From Effrenium voratum (lineage: Eukaryota; Sar; Dinophyceae; Suessiales; Symbiodiniaceae), in the NCBI GenBank assembly GCA_963377175.1, contig CAUJNA010003745.1, positions 318,392 through 382,391 of the forward strand: a stretch of 64,000 bases of DNA, written 5' to 3'. Positions within the stretch are counted from its first letter, which is position 1, and each line of letters begins with the position of its first letter. The notes below the pieces were generated by a model. It was given only the letters and a program-made list of their open reading frames with translations, was not told where the DNA came from and did no database searches. Shown here one piece after another: positions 18,882-33,409 of the stretch. The translations under genes and the position numbers were made by a program.

Positions 18882-21800
18882 CTGAGCCGTTTGAGTCGCA
18901 AACTGCATTGGCACAACAGTTGGTCTTTCTCTGTCATTCATATGGAGAAGTTCATTGCAGAACAAGCACCCCGGTGCAGAACATACAAAATCGATCGCGA
19001 GCGCAAAGACAAAATCAAGGACAACGTCAGGGTCCAACCAGGGCTCACGCAGAGGCCTCCCACACTATTGTTCTTGGAGTCAATTGGTGAGCGGTATTAA
19101 AGCGGTCTGGGCTTGGGCAACATCTTGTGGTCTCTAGATCTCAAGCGTCATCAAAGATAATCAAGAATTCAGGTCATGAACCGTTCATGCCGCTAAAACC
19201 ATCAAAGCCCGCTGAGGTTGGGCGTGTTAGCAAGGAAGGCATATAAGAGCCTCATCGTTCACCGCGAGGGAAAGGGAGAGCCGGAGCTCTAAGGGGGATC
19301 GGACCTGCATGATACAAAGTCAAACATACGTGCGAATGCGCACGCTGCCCAGCCGAGTGAACAAATGATTGTCTGTCATGCTGCGATCTGCTGCGTCATT
19401 CGCACATGTGCTGCCTGCCATGCAAGCGAAATGATGCGCCGCACAGGTCGACAGCGCGCGATGGGCCATCAGCCATTGTTTGCTTGGGCGAGCTTGATGT
19501 TCAATCACGCCCATCAACGCCAAGCAAATCTGCCAATGTCAGATAGTGCTCGCCAGTCACCTGCCGCTACAGTGAGCTGCTTCGCCAGTGCGCTCCGGCC
19601 AACTCGCTTTGTTTGCGAAGATTGAAAGCCGACCAATTCTCTCGCACCTTGCTTCCGTCAAGACTTTCGGGGTTTGCAAGCAAAAGGAACTTTCCGCCAA
19701 CTGGAGAGTATGTTGCCCCTCTCAGTTCCAGTGTAAGGGCCCACGTCTGCCCAAATTCGGCTGCTCGTCTTGCTGCTGCCACTGCTGGACGTAACCTGAC
19801 CAAGTCTGCAATGCATGGATCTGCTTTGCACTTCTGAACGCACCCGTTCTCATACGCCAAGTCACTCCTCAACTGTCTTGCAACCCTTCCGAGTTCACCC
19901 GCGGATGATTCCAACAGTTCTCGCTCAGCCGCCGTTAGCCTTGCTTCCAGCTGCATCTTGCGATCCTTGTCAATGTTCACCGGTCGCACGCTGCGAACGT
20001 GGACGCTCATTGTAACATCTATGTGTCCGCCCGGAACTTGCCTGATCTCCCGCCCTCGGAAAGTGTAGCCAAAGCCGACTTCTAAGTGTACAGAGTGTCC
20101 GCATTCAAATATACAATGCCGGTTCCAATCGGGATTCCAGCATTCACTCTGCAGACGCTCACGAAGCGCTAGCCATAACAGCCGCGCTGCTTCTGCAAAA
20201 CCGTTTTCGCCTTCTGCGCACAAAGAATCTGCCCTGAACTCAAGCCCGGTAAACCACCTCGGCAGGGGAGAAGATAAAGTTTCCGGCCTATGCCTCTACC
20301 AGAAAAGTATGCATTCTTGCAAACCATGCGGAAACCACAAGCTGCAGATAAAGCCAATACCAGGGATTCTTCCAAAGCTGAAACTGTAAGCGCACCCCAT
20401 CTGTAGCAACCCAAAGCTCGGTCTTTGAAACCTTCAACCAATCAAGATATGGCTCGTCCGGCTTGCCGTCAGTCTTGTTGCCCGTTCCCATCTGGTCGGA
20501 ACCACACAGTCTGACAACTCCCGTGTTTCCTTGACCAGGTCTTTGAGGGCCACCTCCCTGCGCGCTTCTTCCAAGCACTGCGACTCGCACACTCTCCTGA
20601 CCATGCCAAGGTGTAACACTTGTTGTGGAAATCGTTTCTCAGTGCGTCAAAGCCGAAGGTGTCTTGGCCGATGCCCTCCTGATAAGTGCCATACTTCTCT
20701 GCAAAAGTCTGCTTTGCTTGCTCCTCCAGAAAGTCATCCTCTGCAACTGCAAAAAGGCTGAAACAAACATCTATGCTTGTAAAACGCGCCCCTTCAGATT
20801 CCTGCACCACTCTGCGTCTCGTCGCGACCTTGGGCTTCGGAGAGGCGGCACCGAGGACAAAGCTTCTTTCGTCAGCAGATCCTCCACAGGGGCAAGCTTT
20901 GCCTTTCGCCTCTCTTCTTCTCACGCTCCTCTTGCTTCTCTTTCTTCTTGTCGAAGACACCGTCTTGTTCCTGTGTCTTTCTGACTCGTAATCCATCTCG
21001 CTCTGATCCTCCTCTGATTCTGCTGCTGCTGGTTCTGCTGGTTCTGCTGGTGGTTCTTCTTCACGCTCTTGAAGAGCGAGCTGAGAAGGGTTAGACCGAC
21101 ACAACGACACGAGGCCCGTTCTCTGTCCGCAACTATGTCGTTTTCAGTCAGGTCCCAATCACTGGCGTGGAGCGGCGAGAGTCGTTGGCAAGGAATACTC
21201 CCGCGTCGTCTGGATAACCATCGTGTCAAACGTGTGGCGGGCGTCTCTGCTGCAGCTTGCGCTGCAACGCGTACCACTTCAGACTCTTGTGTTATTCGCA
21301 GGAACTCGAGTAGATCGTCCCAACACCCTGTGAGCCGGCGAGAAACCAGCTCTGCAAGTGAGGTTGTTGCGGGCTGCATTCACGGCGCCCGTGCCAATGT
21401 ACATATCTTCTCTGCCTGCAAGTTGTTCCCTCCACAGCAAACGTCTCACAGCTGCTTTCCAAACGCCTCCAGCTCGCTCCTGCGTTGGCTGACATGGCAA
21501 GTAAATCTCATCTGACAAACGCGCGCCGGCTTGCATGACCTCAAATCCAGCGCGTTCTTGCGGGTGTCACCCAAGAGGCTGCAGACCTGAAAGCCAGCGC
21601 CCTTGTCAACCTCTGGCCCCGGATTGCTTGTCTTCGGACACGCGGCATCTCCTGCCCGCTGGCCAGGCAGAGCAGCAACTCCGTGCCTCATGAGTTGCCG
21701 CCGATTTTTACCGCCTCCAGGTTTGTTGTAGAAGTCTCGAAATTTCTGAACTTCACGCAGCTTCCGCCGCTCGTCTTGATAGCTCGATTGCTTCTTGCTC

Positions 21801-24082
21801 ATCGAAGCGTCGGCCTGCAAAGTCGGACTGCCCCCGCGTGTGCGTGGCATCTTCCTTTTCCAAAACACCTCATCGCCGATGTCCCCGGTGTCCTTCGACT
21901 GCCTTGTCTTGCGCTGCATAACCTCACCGGCCTTTTCAATCCCCTTTCTCGCATAGACATTCTTGTTGGTCAGCAGGGTGGAGCACCTGTCCGCCCCCGA
22001 TAAACGACATCCCTTCAATCCTCACTCATCGCAGAATTTTCGTCCAAATCGCACGTCCGAGGCTGCGCTGGTTGATGGGCTCACCGTGCTTCCTGACCGT
22101 GTTCTCGAAGAAGTAGTCCAAAGCCTCCGTCTTCCGAACGACGCCTTCCTTCTCGATCTTTTGCAAAGCCGCTGGTACCAGTTTGTAGCCGTCTACAGTC
22201 TTCAGCTTCTCAAGATCCAGGACCAAAGGTTCCTCCGCTCTCCATGCTTCACTGCGCAAGCCGTTGATCAGCTTCATCGCAAACCGCTTCCCCTTCCTTC
22301 TCGCTGCCGCCGCCTTCCAGAGATCCATACGCAAACAGCACCTTCCGCCGATATTCCTTCATCAAAAAACGCTACCTCACCAGGAAGTGAAATGAGGAAT
22401 ACACCATCGACGATCTTGTTGTCGGAGCAGAAAGGTTTGCTCTCTTGGCCAGCACCGGAAACCACCAGAAACCGGATGCGTTTGCTCGCGCCAGCTTGAT
22501 GTTCAAACACGCCCATCAAGCCAAGTTAATCTGCCAATGTCAATAGGGCTTTGGGGCCTTCAGATAAATCTCACAACGCGCTCGAACTGAAAACCATCAC
22601 CACTATCATCATCCTCATGTCATGACTTGCGGGCGCGCGCGCTGGCTGACTCGCTCGCGCTGCTTGGCCTTGCCTTGCTTTGCTTTGCTTTGTTTTGCTT
22701 TGTTTTGCTTTGCTTGCTTTACTTTGCTCTTTGCTTCGCGTCTCTTCGCTTCGCCTTGCTGCCTTATTTGCTTGAATTCCCAATCCGAGGGGGTTTTAAA
22801 ACAGCGAAGACACACAACTGGTTTTTGGAGCAAACCGTTCATGTTTGCTTCGCTGGCCTCTTCCAGCTCAGTGACGTCCTCCGACGCCACGCAAGGCACG
22901 CTGGTGGTGCCACGCCGCGACTTCTCCGAGGCCACCTTCCTCTCGAGCGCCGCGATGCGCACCCGCCAGCTACTGCGCAGTGCTGCGTCCTCCCGGGGCG
23001 GCTCCTTCGCCTTGGCGCGCGCGCGTTCGGCCGCTCTGAAAGAGACGCGGAGATGAAGAGACAATGACAAGGTCGCCCAATTTCTCCAAACACAGAAGAA
23101 AGAACAAAAGAGTTGGGAGATGAACCAAAATCTCTTCCTGAAGGGTAAGCAAACAGAAGGAAAATTCGAAACAAGTTGGTTGGAGGCCTGGAGCGGCTCT
23201 GGCTCCAGCTCCTTGAGCGCTGCCTCCGCCGCTTGCGCCAGCACCGCTGCCTCCTCCGAGCTGGGCCCCTGCTCCATCCGAAAGAGGAAAGCCGAAATCC
23301 GAGACGCCTTGCAGGCTTCTGAGCTTGAAACAACTCGGGCCAAAACGCGGACACACGCAGATTTGGTGGAAGCAACGAAAGTACAGAAAAGCTCTGATTC
23401 TACCTTCATGCCAGCATTGCTGCGGCACTGCTGATGGATGGGATCATTCTGATCACTGCGACTGTCTTTGTCTGTTTGACTCTGCAACGGTGACTTGCTT
23501 TCTGTTGCCACTTGTCGCCTGGCACGACCGATAAACTCTGCCAGCTCAACCACTCCAAGTCCTGATCCTCCGCCATGATGCCTGGACAAGACTCACATCT
23601 GGGCTTCACATCTCCAAGTCAGCGAAAGCAACCCGAGGAGCGACTGCAAATCCAGGGACAGAAGCAGAAGATTCCCCAACTCATTTGACATTCGCCGGCT
23701 ACTACAGTAGCAGCTCTGTTTCAAGGGCCAGCGACGGCATGCCGCAAGCCACCTTGCGCTGTCATGTTCAAGAAGACTGCAACGCCCGGGTCGGACGTCC
23801 ACTACGCGCGCACCTAAACTCCCGAGGGTTGATTCGAGTGGGTGGTTTGAAGAAAAGTTACTTGAAAAGGGAAGAAAGAGAAACAACAGCGGTTCAAGGC
23901 GGGACTGAAAGAACTTTGAGAAAATCACGCACAAGCAATGCTACCAGCTATGACCACAACATCGCTTTGTTGCGCGCAGTATGCCGGGGGATTGTCAGGG
24001 TTGAACTCAGACTCAGCACACACGCACACACACACACACACACGCACACACACGCACACAAGCACACAAGCACACAAGCACA

Positions 24083-24159
<77 letters not shown>

Positions 24160-24241
24160 ACGGCACGGCACGGCACGGCACGGCACGGCACGGCACGGCA
24201 CGGCACGGCACGGCACGGCACCGCACCGCACCGCACCGCAC

Positions 24242-24272
<31 letters not shown>

Positions 24273-24386
24273 GCACGCACGCGCACGCACGCGCAGGCAC
24301 GCAGGCACGCAGGCACGCAGGCACGCAGGCACGCAGGCACGCAGAAAGGCACGCAGGCACGCAGGGAGGCACGCACGCACTCACGC

Positions 24387-24419
<33 letters not shown>

Positions 24420-27182
24420 CACACGCAGGCACGCACGCACGCGCACGCACGCGCGCACGCGCACGCGCAGGCACGCAGGCACGCAGGCACGCAGGCACGC
24501 AGGCACGCAGGCAGGCAGGCACGCAGGCAGGCAGCACAAACAAACACAAACAAACACACACAAGTTTGCAGCACTCCTCAAGAGCCATCTGCTCATCTTG
24601 CGCGGGCCAGTCAAGCACGGCTCCCGCACCCAGCCTGGACGCGACGGGAAAGTATTAACAAATGGACTCGGAGCCAAATCCGGCGGTTGCCGTTGCCCAG
24701 TTGCCCAGTGGCATGAGCTGCAACCAGGTCGTGTTCCACAGAGAGGAGGACGCAGAATTGTGAGCAATGGAAGGGTTTATTCTCCATTTGCAAAGGGTCT
24801 GGGGGTGCCACAAACAGGCCTATGTATGCGAACTGGTTTTCAACCACCTGATCAAAACATGCACTTCTGAAGCAACCAGGTTGAAAGCCCCAACCAAGGC
24901 ACGCCGCGAGCTCAAAAGCGCTCGCTTTCAAGCTGTCGCGAGACCTGTGCTCTTGAATGCTCTCACTTTGAGTGGAGGAACTTGGCGTGCACCTTCACAA
25001 CCTTGGCGGCACCGGTCATCTTCTGCGCCTGCGCCATTCTCGTTGCGGCACAGAGAGCCAGCCGTCATAAGGGCATGGGTCAAAATTAAACCACCAGGGG
25101 ACCGTTTACCAGAGGTTCCATTTTGGGTACCTATGTTTGACCCGCACCCATAACACTCGTGTACAAAAAGGGCTGCGAATCGCCCAAATCCGACGGATCC
25201 GACGCTGGCCTTCTCTTTGGGCGCTTTCTCCGCCTCCGCCTGCTGGATCTGTTGCTCCAAGGCAGCCACCTGACGCAACTGGCCGGGGCTTGGACGAGGA
25301 AGGCTGGAGACCCAGCTGCTTGGAACCCCAAAAAACTCAGGAGAAAGGCTGTAGATCCCACATCCTGTTGACACATTCCCCACCTGCTCTCGCTCCATGA
25401 CCTTTTCGTCCTCGATCATTTTCCGCAGCTTGGCCGCCTGTGGAAAAGCAGCGGCAATTCTTTGCGTGCTGTTTTGCCCATGTAAACACAGTCATACAAG
25501 TCCCTGGTGCTGCCCATCTCCACCCCCCATCAGAGCCCGACGCATCAAAACCGCATGGCCAAGGACGAAAGCACAAGCGCAACACGTCCCCATGCCTTCG
25601 AGCAGCCCACAGCCACAAAGCAAGCATGCGAAAATGTGCAATGCGGAGGTGCTCAATAATTTAGACCATTTGCCTTGTGATTGCACGAACTCAGCCACAA
25701 GGGATTGTAAAGTACTACCTCCCGGTAGCTTTCTCCCTTGCGACAATGCTGAGAATAACCTCTGCTCGATGAGCATGAAGCACAAAACCGATTGGGAGCA
25801 ATATGTGGGTGTGCTTCACGTTTGAAGAGTCAGAGGACCCCAGGCTTTAGTCTACCAGGGTTCCATGTTGGGCTCCTGTTCTTAAGCCACACCCGCGGGT
25901 CCAGACAATTTGAGACATCCATGTGTTTGTTTGTCCTGTATTTTCGGAGCATCGAGTTTCGCTCAACTCGGGATCAAGAACACAAACAGTTGGGTGTGTC
26001 TATTCTCAGGGGACCCCAAAAAATGGATTTCGGTGTCACAAGAAAATCCCCGGCCTGGTGCTCAGACTGGCGCTGCAGCGAGGTCATGCCTCAGTCGAGT
26101 TCGGCAAGCGGCGACTGAGAAGTCCAGACGAAACCGGGGAGAAAAAAAAAAAACGAGCCCAGGGTGGAAAGTAGATGATACGCTTCTATGAACTCTATGC
26201 AGGTGCGTGTTTTCCCCAGCAGCTGAAAGCTTTGGGGCCGCGAGCGTATTTTTTGAGGGGGGCGAATTCCCCACCAAAAAAATACACCAGCATAGACCCC
26301 AAGAGCATATCACGGCTACGAACCATGACGCAGCATCCTAGTGGCTCCACCTGCATCATGATGATGCTGACAGCATCGTGATGATGCTGACAGCATCGTG
26401 ATGATGCTGACAGCATCATGCTGATACACCAACCACGAACCTTTACGCGCCAGCCGCGCTACATTGAAGGCAGAGACGACGTCCTAGTGAGTTCGACAGC
26501 ATCATGATCGTCATGATGACACAGCCCTGAACCATCTTGCGACATTGTAGTGAAATTTCTGCATCGTTATGATGATGTTGACAGAATCATGGCGCTACAT
26601 TACTTGCGAACCATAACGCGGCGTCGACATGATTCCAGCAGCATCATGGTACGGTTGGCGCCATCATGATGTTACACCAGCCACGAAACATGACGACGAC
26701 GTTCTAATGGTCAATGGGTCCCCTCACAAACTAACATGAATGGGTGAATCGGACTCGCTATTCTCATGAATACTGACCTGGCTCTGGTTTTAGAAGCATG
26801 AAGTGGAAACGCATGCCTATCTGAAACCGCAGCTGCGATTCCGCAAGTGCCGAATCTGGCCTCTGAAAATTCAAATTGAACTCTCACAATAGGGGTCCTT
26901 AAAGTATTGACTTTCAAACTACCAACCAAAGGAGGTCAAGGGCTCTCATATTCGAAGTGACCTCAACAGGGCGAGCAGACTCGTTCCCTCGGTTGCCGCA
27001 CCCCGGCGTTCCATCATGGAAGCTGCCTTCAGCTTCGCCTGCAGATGCTTCTCCTGATTGAGGCTAATGAGAACATGCATACAAAAATGGATGGTCTACG
27101 TCATTTCTAAACTATACGACAGAGAGACATGTATGACGTTAGATTCATAGGGTATGATGTACAATGTATACGTAAAACAAAC

Positions 27183-27230
<48 letters not shown>

Positions 27231-30200
27231 ATTATTTCTACATGTACTTTGAGCTAGGTCCCAGGTCCATGTCTTCATGGAGCGCAACAGCCCAGTGCAA
27301 CCCTAGGAGCCTCACGCTGAAACCACGGTCCCACACTCGCAAACGTGAAAGTCACAAATGGAACGGTACCCGCAAGATTTGGATGCTTGCCATGGAATTG
27401 CTGCTTTGTATCTCCACGCCTGCTCATGCTTCTCGGCCTCTGCTTGCTGCGCTTTCTTCTCCGTGGCTTGTACCTGCCAGCCGCCGAGACTCGATCCGGG
27501 ATCTGATGGATCTGTTTGGTCGTACCTCCTTCTCCACGTGAGCCAGTTCATTCTTCTTGGATGTCAGCGCCTGAGCACATGCGCAAGACATCCAGGGTCC
27601 ATGGAGCTTGATATTGCACTAGTGGCTCACAACCCACACATCTTCGCATCCCATCCGTAGTCTCAAACTGATCTCACCTGTTGTTCTTTTGCCGTGGAGT
27701 GTCCCTTAGGTTTCCCAAAACCAAAGGGACCGCAGGCGACCAGCGCCTCTTCCTCAGAGATCACCTCCTGCTGCAGCTGCTGCAGCTTCGTCTTGGCGGC
27801 GCTCACCTTCTCGGACGAGGCCTCAGAGACCGGCCGAGAGCATGCCATTGGCGCCCCCCACCTGAAACGGGCACTGCGGATCCGGAAGCCGTGCGGGGAG
27901 TTTTTGGAGGAGGTCATGTTTTTTCCCATCCCTTCCTGCTTGTGAGGTTGCAAAAAGCCTTTCCAAGCGGTAAAGACGGCGCTCGACTCGGAGTCGACTC
28001 CGCGCTCTTGTGATGAGTGCGTGCCTTGTGCCTTGGCAAGACAAACACGCTGCGGCGCCTCCCGCTGCTTCTGCAAGCCGCTCTCCAAATCCTGCATCTT
28101 CTGCTTGTACTCGGCAACCTTGCGGTCTTCAGCCTCCGCATCAGCACTTTGGTTTCTTGAGTATGCGTTTTCATGTCACTTTGTGAGGCATGACGCCCGG
28201 CAGTGGCGTGACGAAGCAGAGTCGCAGTTGCTCCTAAAGCACCCTGAACCGTCTTTGACAGACTCATGACCCCAGCCGGCTGGATCAACAGCCTTTCTGT
28301 CGCTACTCAGTCTGGGACCAGGTGCATACGCGAGAACCGTATGGTTGTCACAAGAAGTAGGGCCAGTTGCATGACCCCTCTCACAGGCCCCGGTTAAAAG
28401 GACGTCGTGGATCGACGGCAGTGCAGCTACAGTGATCATTCTCAGCGCGAGCATAGTGATGTTGCAACAACTGCACACGGTGCAATTACGTTTTCCTCCT
28501 ACAATCTTTGTTAACTGTGGCTCCAATTGTGTTGACCCCCCTCCCAACACTCCAAATTGAAAACATCAAACCTGCAGCCCATGAAGAAGTCATCGTCATT
28601 TCGCTTGGACCGGCATCTTTGACCCCGCATAAACCTCACAAACGCCGGGCTTCCTCCGTCTGAATCGAACCGCATCGGGACCCGGGACCCGGCCTCTTTG
28701 GTCCGCTTCAGCTCCTGCCGCAGCTGCTCCTCCTTCTTCGACTCCACGGCCGCCTGAAGTGTTGGGCCCCCCAAAACGCGCCGAAAAAACCATATGGGCG
28801 AGACGCAGAAAGGGTGGGCTGGGGGGTCTCCACATTTCTTGGAGCTCCAACTCATGTATTTTTTGCAGATGGCGCTTACACGAAGCCCATGCTCGAGAGT
28901 TCCCCGTCTTTCCCTATGGCTTGCGCTCTTTGGGTTGCTGCCTGCCATGACCGGGCCTGCAAGCGCCCTAAGGAATGGTGACTCCACCCCACAGAGACAG
29001 GGTTCGATTGGCGCTCGCTCACGCCCAAATCCTGCAGGTGCAGTTTGGCTGCAAGGGGATGTGCGAAATAGGCGACGCGGAAGCGTCCCAGCGTGGCGCG
29101 CGAACTTGACAAACAGCGAATGTACGTCTGTGGACCTCATGGCGTGGTGCAAATCTTCAAGAACGAAACCTCCATCCTGACAGTGCTTTTCATCTGACAT
29201 CAAACATTTGCCACCTGCAGGTCTATCAGGAAAAAGGGCCAAACTGTGGTACGCGCGTGTTCGCCGTGAAGCAAGAAGGCGGTCACCAGCTCGAGCATTT
29301 GTTATGGTACACAATGGACGCAAATATTGGACCATGCAAATGGATCTGTGAGAGTTGCAAAAAGTACTCAGGGAGGCCTTCCGCCGCCCTTCAGCCGCCC
29401 TTCATGGGGTGGCCTTCAGGCCACGCCCGCCTGCTGCTTGGCGACCTCTTGCTCGTGAGAGAGCTCCTTTTCCAGGCGCTTCACCTGCGGCCAGAGCTTG
29501 TTTACTCCATGCGGCTGGCCATGCCGGTTTTGGGCCTCGCTGTTCACATGACCTGTGCTACACTGTTCAAGTTTGCGCAAAGGTGCGGCAGGGCGGCACC
29601 CTTATAATTCAATCGCATATGCCTGTGGCTCAAAAACCGGTTCCCGAAATGGGTTGCCCTGGCAAGTGGAAACATGGACCAAAACCTGCGGTTTGCCCCT
29701 CCGATCGTTTCATTTTGAGCCACACCCATATCAAGTGTCCTGCCATTCCGCTTTTTGTTGCACCCACCTTCTCCATGATCTGCCCCTTCTCGATCTTCAC
29801 CTCGTGCAAGGTAAACCCGTTGGTTGACAACAGCCAACAGTGCTACTCTAAATCAAAGGCGGCAAGGGGTCTGGATGTTTTCTGGGATTTGTGTCCCGTT
29901 TGTGTCGGGAATGTGTCCTGGATTTCCCTGAAAAACGGGGAAAACAAGTAGCCCTCCGCCGGCAAGAGCCGCTAGTTTCCAGTTCGAGACACATTGAGGA
30001 AAGTGATACCTACGGCAATGTCTTGCTGACCTCAGAAACAGAAACCTCTACGCATCCTTTCATGTATCCCAAGGTCTCCAATATTTGCTTGGGACTATGT
30101 GGGTGGCTCGTGGTTTTTTGGATTTGGAACCCCAAAACAACGGTGGGCTTTCCTTTCGGCTCACCTGTAAAACCGCCAAACAAGGAATACCAACTCCAAA

Positions 30201-33200
30201 AAAAAGACACACACCCACTGGCCTCCTTATAACACAATGATCAAAGTCACCCCGAAGTGATGGGTTAAAGGGAAACAACCCCATTTTCTGACTTTGATAA
30301 CCCCTAGAAACGGTCAAAATAATGACCCCAGACCCATGTTAGCTTCCTCGTTCAAGCCATCCAAGGGGGCCCCGAACTTCTGACGAGCGCCTGCTGCGAG
30401 ATCTTCTGTTCCTGCTCCTTCACCTGGATTCTTGAAGGAATCGTTTTAGTGTTATTGCTCAAAAGGAAAACCCAGAAAAGAAGATGTTGGGAGTCTCCCA
30501 GTTTGGAAACATACCCATCTCCTTTTGGGAAATGGACCCCCGTTTGGAGAAATGGGACGCACCCTTTGGAAAACATCCATGCCATCATCGGTTGGTCATC
30601 CAATCAAGAGCTCACAGGGGGCTGTTGATGAAACAGCTGGACAAGGGTGAGCACAAGCCAATCCCGCAACCTGCGGTGTTGCAAGCTTCCGCGCCTCCTT
30701 CAGGTGCTTCTTTTGCACCAGCTTTACCTCTGCAGGAATGAATCAGACCCTGCCAACTCCATGTGCGGTCAGACATAGCAGCTATATTAAATCCCAAGCC
30801 AAGACGCACGCGCAAGCATTGCAAATCTGGGTGAATCAAACAACCAAAAGTCCCATCCGTAGCCTGCTGGTGTGCGAAGCGAGCAACTCATGACTTGCAG
30901 TATCTGTATATTGTGTGCGATGGGGGGGGTGGGCGGTGCAGCATATTGCCTGCAAATCGCAACAGCTGCAAACTTGTGGCTCCTGCAAGAAATCAACAAG
31001 TTGGGACGATCAGGATTCAGCAAAACGCGCACTCTCACCTCAGTCAGCACTTGCATCCCGCCTGCTCATCAAAGGCCTTTTTGGCTTTCTCAGCCTCACA
31101 ACTCTCAGCACGCGTTGCACGCGCCGACTCGCCGACTCCAACGACGCCCAGCTAATGGAGCAGCACCCAAAATCCAGGAACTTGTTTGGTTTGTACAGGC
31201 CCTATTATATCCCCAATCAAATAGTAGAAACACCTGCTAAAAGCGGCCAACAGAAGTCTTAGGCACTGCTCAATTGGGAGTTTAGCATGGTGTAAGCATC
31301 CGATGCACCACAAACTACCTTGAACAATGCCTGATCTTGAAATACCAATGCTTGGCAAAGGCAGCAGCCAGCATCAATCAGATTGCTCTGGGAACAAAGA
31401 GAAAGTCCGCTTGGATGTGACATTGGATTGCCTCCCTTTGTGACTTCGCTTTACCACGCTTTGTCGTCTGGGAAGATGCCCAAAACGAGGGATGGCAAAG
31501 GCCAGCAAGGTTTCGGCTCTCCCGACATCTGGATCTGTCTTTTCTTGGAGTTGGTACCCCCCTCCCATGATTTGTGGGTTTGACTCATTTAGGGGGGGCC
31601 AGTCCGCATCCTAAACTCACTTCCCCAGAAAAGGTCACCAAGCTTCTTCTTTGCCAGGACGTGAGCAACTTTAAAAAAAAGATTGGACAAACCACGGGTT
31701 CGCCCCCCAGCTGGCGTAGAGCGGCTGAGACGCGGCTGGCTTCGCCCCCCCCGCCTCCTCCTTCAGCTGCGCCTTCGCTTTTTGGAGCTCCTCGGACGCC
31801 TCCCGCTCCTCGGGGCTTGCCGAAGGCCCCTCCGCGGTTCGACTGGACGGCTCCGACGGATGGCCTTGTTTCTGGCTGCTGCGAGAGAGGCAGGGAATGA
31901 GAGCATGGAAGGAACCCAAAAACTTGCCCCCTTAAAGAGGAAACCACCGGTGGGATGGCTAGGGGTCGGACTCCATTTCTCCTTCCCTGCTCTCGCACCC
32001 ACAAGCTTTCGGGATCCGGAAGCTGAAATGGCGCCGTGAACCTCAAAAAACACCGTTGAAGTGCTGAAAAAATGAGACGCGGGCTGCGGATCACATGGAA
32101 AAAACATTGAACATTGGTAGGTAGAGAATTACCGGAAGGTCGGCGGGCAAAGAATGCGCAAGATGTGTCCTCGCAACTTCCAATTGTCATGAAAAGCTTC
32201 CCCTCCATGATTGCCACTTCAGTCAGCTTCCATGGCGGATTGAGGCCACATGCACGATGCATGCAACGCATGTCTACGTGCATACAAATTGTAGGCGCAT
32301 GAGCTCCAGCATCCTCCCCTCTCCCTCCCCACAATCGTCTGCCACCCCCCCTCCCCCCAGCATCCCCACTTGTGAAGTAGTTTGGGCTGGTTTTAGGTTG
32401 GTTTGGAGTTAGTTTGGGGCTAGTGTAGCGTCGATGCAGGTCGGGTTCAGGGTTGATGAAGGTTTGATACCATGGGGCGAGTATGCTGATTTGCTCTACA
32501 TATGAGGGTTGATCAAGAGGTCCCTTGCATGGATGACCACTAGGGGAACCACTATTGGCCAGCCCCAGCTGGGCTGCCCCGGCGTGCTGCTCCGCACGCT
32601 CGCGCTCAGCCGCCAGCTGCTGCTTGGCCGAGAGCTCCTGAGCCAAGCGTCGGTCAAGCCATCTGGGGACCCCTGTTCCCCCACGTTTCCCTGCTGTGGA
32701 TGGACGAAATCCTGCTTAGGCGGTGCAGGATTTGTCCATCACAGTGCGCTTCCCGATGTTTCCCGACGTTTCCTTATGCTTCCTTCTTGGCCTTCCAGTC
32801 ACACGCGCCGACTTCTGAACTTCTGGCTCTTCGGCTTCCATGCAAAAACTCCGGGATGAAGGTGATGAAGGCGATGCAGGTGTTCAGGATTTCCATCAAA
32901 CCAAGCATAGAAGTTGGGCATCACAGCTGGCTATGTGCCAGGCACGGGAACCTACTCGGACTGGGGTGGTCTAACAAAGCGGCCTTTAGAAGGAGGGGAA
33001 ACCTTGTTCAAGCGCATCTTCGAGGCACCTTGGCCATCGCCCTGCGGTCCCCGCACCTTGTGATAGCGCTGTGATACTGCGGATGTATCACAAAGTCGGG
33101 GGCCCACAAGGCTGGGCGGACAGATTCCTGAGACGATTTTCCGGGCGGTTTCCTGGCAGCTTCCCCTTTTCAAGCCAAAGGATAGGCAAACCCACGCGCC

Positions 33201-33366
33201 AAAAAAAAAAATGGAAGAGCGGTCTGCAGTCTCTGGCTCATTTCGGCTCCTGCAACTTCGCCTTCTTCTCCTCCTTCTCCAGAAGCCGCCTTGCCGCCTT
33301 GGCCTGAAAAAAAAAACAAGGCGGTTTCGAAGGTATGAGGCATGGAAATTGACAAATTGGTCTGCG

Positions 33367-33409
<43 letters not shown>

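Larger units (their letters stand above)
19485..22545 (-). mobile_element. Degraded Ty1/copia-type retroelement with short terminal direct repeats
   Basis: A block of minus-strand coding fragments with many frameshifts. Near its upstream end (22026-22334) it reads KTVDGYKLVPAALQKIEKEG and RKTEALDYFFENTVRKHGEP, resembling the gag-like start of copia-type elements common in Symbiodinium genomes. Near its downstream end (19567-20223) it reads LTAAERELLESSAGELGRVA, RQLRSDLAYENG and KADPCIADLVRLRPAVAAAR, the C-terminal part of reverse transcriptase leading into RNase H. The middle (integrase and most of RT) is missing or scrambled. A direct repeat of about 65-70 bases occurs at both ends (19485-19550 and 22478-22545), oriented as expected for remnants of LTRs. 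The element sits in an intron of gene Y. Confidence 0.7.

Noticed and set aside
22615..23589. A 324-codon minus-strand frame read as a single gene
   Set aside because: Only two parts (23188-23268 and 22858-23035) show coil composition and splice borders; the part between them is Phe/Cys-rich intron read-through.
23685..24870. Long frames rich in His, Thr, Arg or Cys
   Set aside because: They are produced by the CA/GGCAC/CGCA compound repeat.
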